7,303 nt of DNA, from the NCBI GenBank assembly GCA_029858145.1, contig JAOUFP010000138.1, positions 1 to 7,303 of the forward strand, read 5' to 3'. This DNA comes from Nitrospirota bacterium (GTDB lineage Bacteria > Nitrospirota > Thermodesulfovibrionia > Thermodesulfovibrionales > UBA6898). The translations under genes and the position numbers were made by a program. This document shows positions 6,346 through 7,303 of the stretch, piece by piece. Under the pieces are notes generated by a model. That model saw only the letters and a program-made list of their open reading frames with translations, made no database searches and had not been told where the DNA came from. Within the stretch, counting starts at the first letter, position 1. Every line of letters starts with the position of its first letter.

Positions 6346-7278
6346 ATGAAGAACGGCAAACTCAGAAATCTTTTCTGGAAAAGATTCAGACAGAACAGGC
6401 TCGCTGTAGCCGGCGGGATTATCGTGGTCGGTCTTTTCCTTATCGCGGTCCTCGCGCCTTTTCTTTCTCCTTACAGTCCGAATGACATCGACAGAAAGCA
6501 TATCCTGGAACCGCCGAGCCTCGCGCACCCCTTCGGCACAGATGACCTCGGGAGGGACATTTTAAGCAGGATGATATACGGCTCGGGGATATCCCTTTCA
6601 GTAGGTTTTGTCGCGGTTGGAATCGCCACGGCAATCGGCATGGTATTGGGTGCAGTTTCTGGGTATTACGGCGGATGGCCTGACAGGATCATCATGAGGT
6701 TCATCGATATCATGCTCTCCATCCCGACATTTTTCCTGATCCTTGCCGTCATCGCGTTTGTCGATCCGGGCATATGGAGCATCGGCGGTCTTCCCGTCTG
6801 GCTCAAAAAGATCCTTCAGCGTATCCCCTTTATCGACCCGAGCATTATGAATATCATGGTGGTCATCGGGCTCACCTCATGGATGGGTGTTGCGCGGCTC
6901 GTACGGGCGGAATTTTTGTCCCTAAAGGAACGAGAGTATGTGCTCGCGGCGAAGGCCCTCGGGGCAAGCGACCTCCGGATTATCTTCAGACATATCATGA
7001 TAAACAGCCTGGCACCTGTGCTCGTCTCTGCGATACTCGGCATCGCAGGCGCGGTGCTCGTGGAATCAGCGCTCAGCTTCCTTGGCATCGGGGTGCAGCC
7101 CCCGGCGCCGAGCTGGGGGAACATCCTCGAACTGGGCAAGAACAATATCGAAATCGCCTGGTGGCTTTCGGTATTTCCGGGACTCGCCATCCTGATCACC
7201 GTGCTCGGATACAACCTCCTTGGTGAAGGCATCAGAGATTCCATAGACCCGAGGCTCTGGGAGACAGAGCGTCATTAA
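6346..7278 (+). CDS. ABC importer permease, DppC/OppC-like
   Basis: This is the second inner-membrane channel subunit (310 residues). It opens with the OppC N-terminal pattern, a basic amphipathic stretch (FWKRFRQNRLAVAG, 10-23) leading into the first membrane span (about 22-40) and LSPYSPND. HPFGTDDLGRDILSRMIYG (61-79) is the classic family motif. Further spans are at about 84-108, 124-139, 168-185, 223-245 and 274-293. The EAA loop covers about 197-227 (EYVLAAKALGASDLRIIFRH), followed by ALSFLGIGVQPPAPSWGNIL (242-261) and the terminal DSIDPRLWE (298-306). Between spans three and four there is a longer loop (about 141-166, with WLKKILQRIPFIDPS) than in the short family members I remember. 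It follows permease 1 after four bases and closes the visible operon. The next expected genes, the DppD/DppF-type ATPases, are not in the window. Confidence 0.94.
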   Translation: MKNGKLRNLFWKRFRQNRLAVAGGIIVVGLFLIAVLAPFLSPYSPNDIDRKHILEPPSLAHPFGTDDLGRDILSRMIYGSGISLSVGFVAVGIATAIGMVLGAVSGYYGGWPDRIIMRFIDIMLSIPTFFLILAVIAFVDPGIWSIGGLPVWLKKILQRIPFIDPSIMNIMVVIGLTSWMGVARLVRAEFLSLKEREYVLAAKALGASDLRIIFRHIMINSLAPVLVSAILGIAGAVLVESALSFLGIGVQPPAPSWGNILELGKNNIEIAWWLSVFPGLAILITVLGYNLLGEGIRDSIDPRLWETERH

Positions 7279-7303
7279 GCGGCATTCAGTGAAATGCAGG
7301 CGG
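7279..7303. other. Trailing 25 bases after permease 2; next gene not resolved
   Basis: Candidate starts GTG (7289) and ATG (7294) are open to the window end but only a few codons are visible and no Shine-Dalgarno precedes them. A 5-bp hairpin (7282-7286 with 7293-7297) is possible. Neither a gene start nor a terminator can be called. Confidence 0.3.

Noticed and set aside
6774..7226. 150-codon plus-strand frame inside permease 2
   Set aside because: It overlaps the permease in another frame and its Arg/Gly/Pro-rich translation is typical of a shadow frame.
822..7278. uvrA plus importer as one novel functional system
   Set aside because: Only closeness supports it. The importer genes form an ordinary binding protein-permease-permease order, and no shared regulatory site was seen before both units.

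Overview
The window holds five plus-strand protein genes and almost no non-coding DNA. In order they are: the 3' part of a nucleotide-sugar SDR epimerase/dehydratase, a divergent full-length UvrA, and the first three genes of a peptide/nickel-type ABC importer (lipoprotein binding protein, then two permeases). The importer's ATPase genes are not in the window and may lie just downstream. I see no RNA gene, CRISPR array, transposase or insertion-sequence end.

Organism: a bacterium, probably diderm, of moderate GC (sampled uvrA lines reach about 60% GC, sampled lines of the 3' half of the first gene about 32-38%). Frequent AGG/AGA arginine and ATA isoleucine codons, together with the UvrA type, make me think of Nitrospirota or the former Deltaproteobacteria. 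That is an impression, not a demonstration.

Layout: bases 1-734 are the end of a sugar-modification gene, perhaps the edge of a surface-polysaccharide cluster. Bases 735-821 are a short spacer. It ends in an inverted repeat (CTGTGT-N6-ACACAG, 804-821) that surrounds a -10-like TAAAAT and abuts the uvrA ATG, leaving no Shine-Dalgarno. Bases 822-3614 encode a 930-residue UvrA with both ATPase modules and three Cys-pair zinc sites, but its UvrB-contact and insertion regions differ from housekeeping UvrA. After 24 bases comes the importer block: binding protein (3639-5342), permease 1 (5343-6341, directly abutting) and permease 2 (6346-7278, 4-base gap), clearly one operon.

Function: the lipoprotein would capture oligopeptides or a similar ligand outside the inner membrane, and the two permeases would form the channel, driven by ATPases encoded elsewhere. 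The UvrA would act in lesion recognition or a related DNA-damage role. Nothing ties UvrA to the importer except proximity. I found no convincing new multi-gene system. The best leads are the operator-like palindrome at the uvrA start and the divergent UvrA itself.
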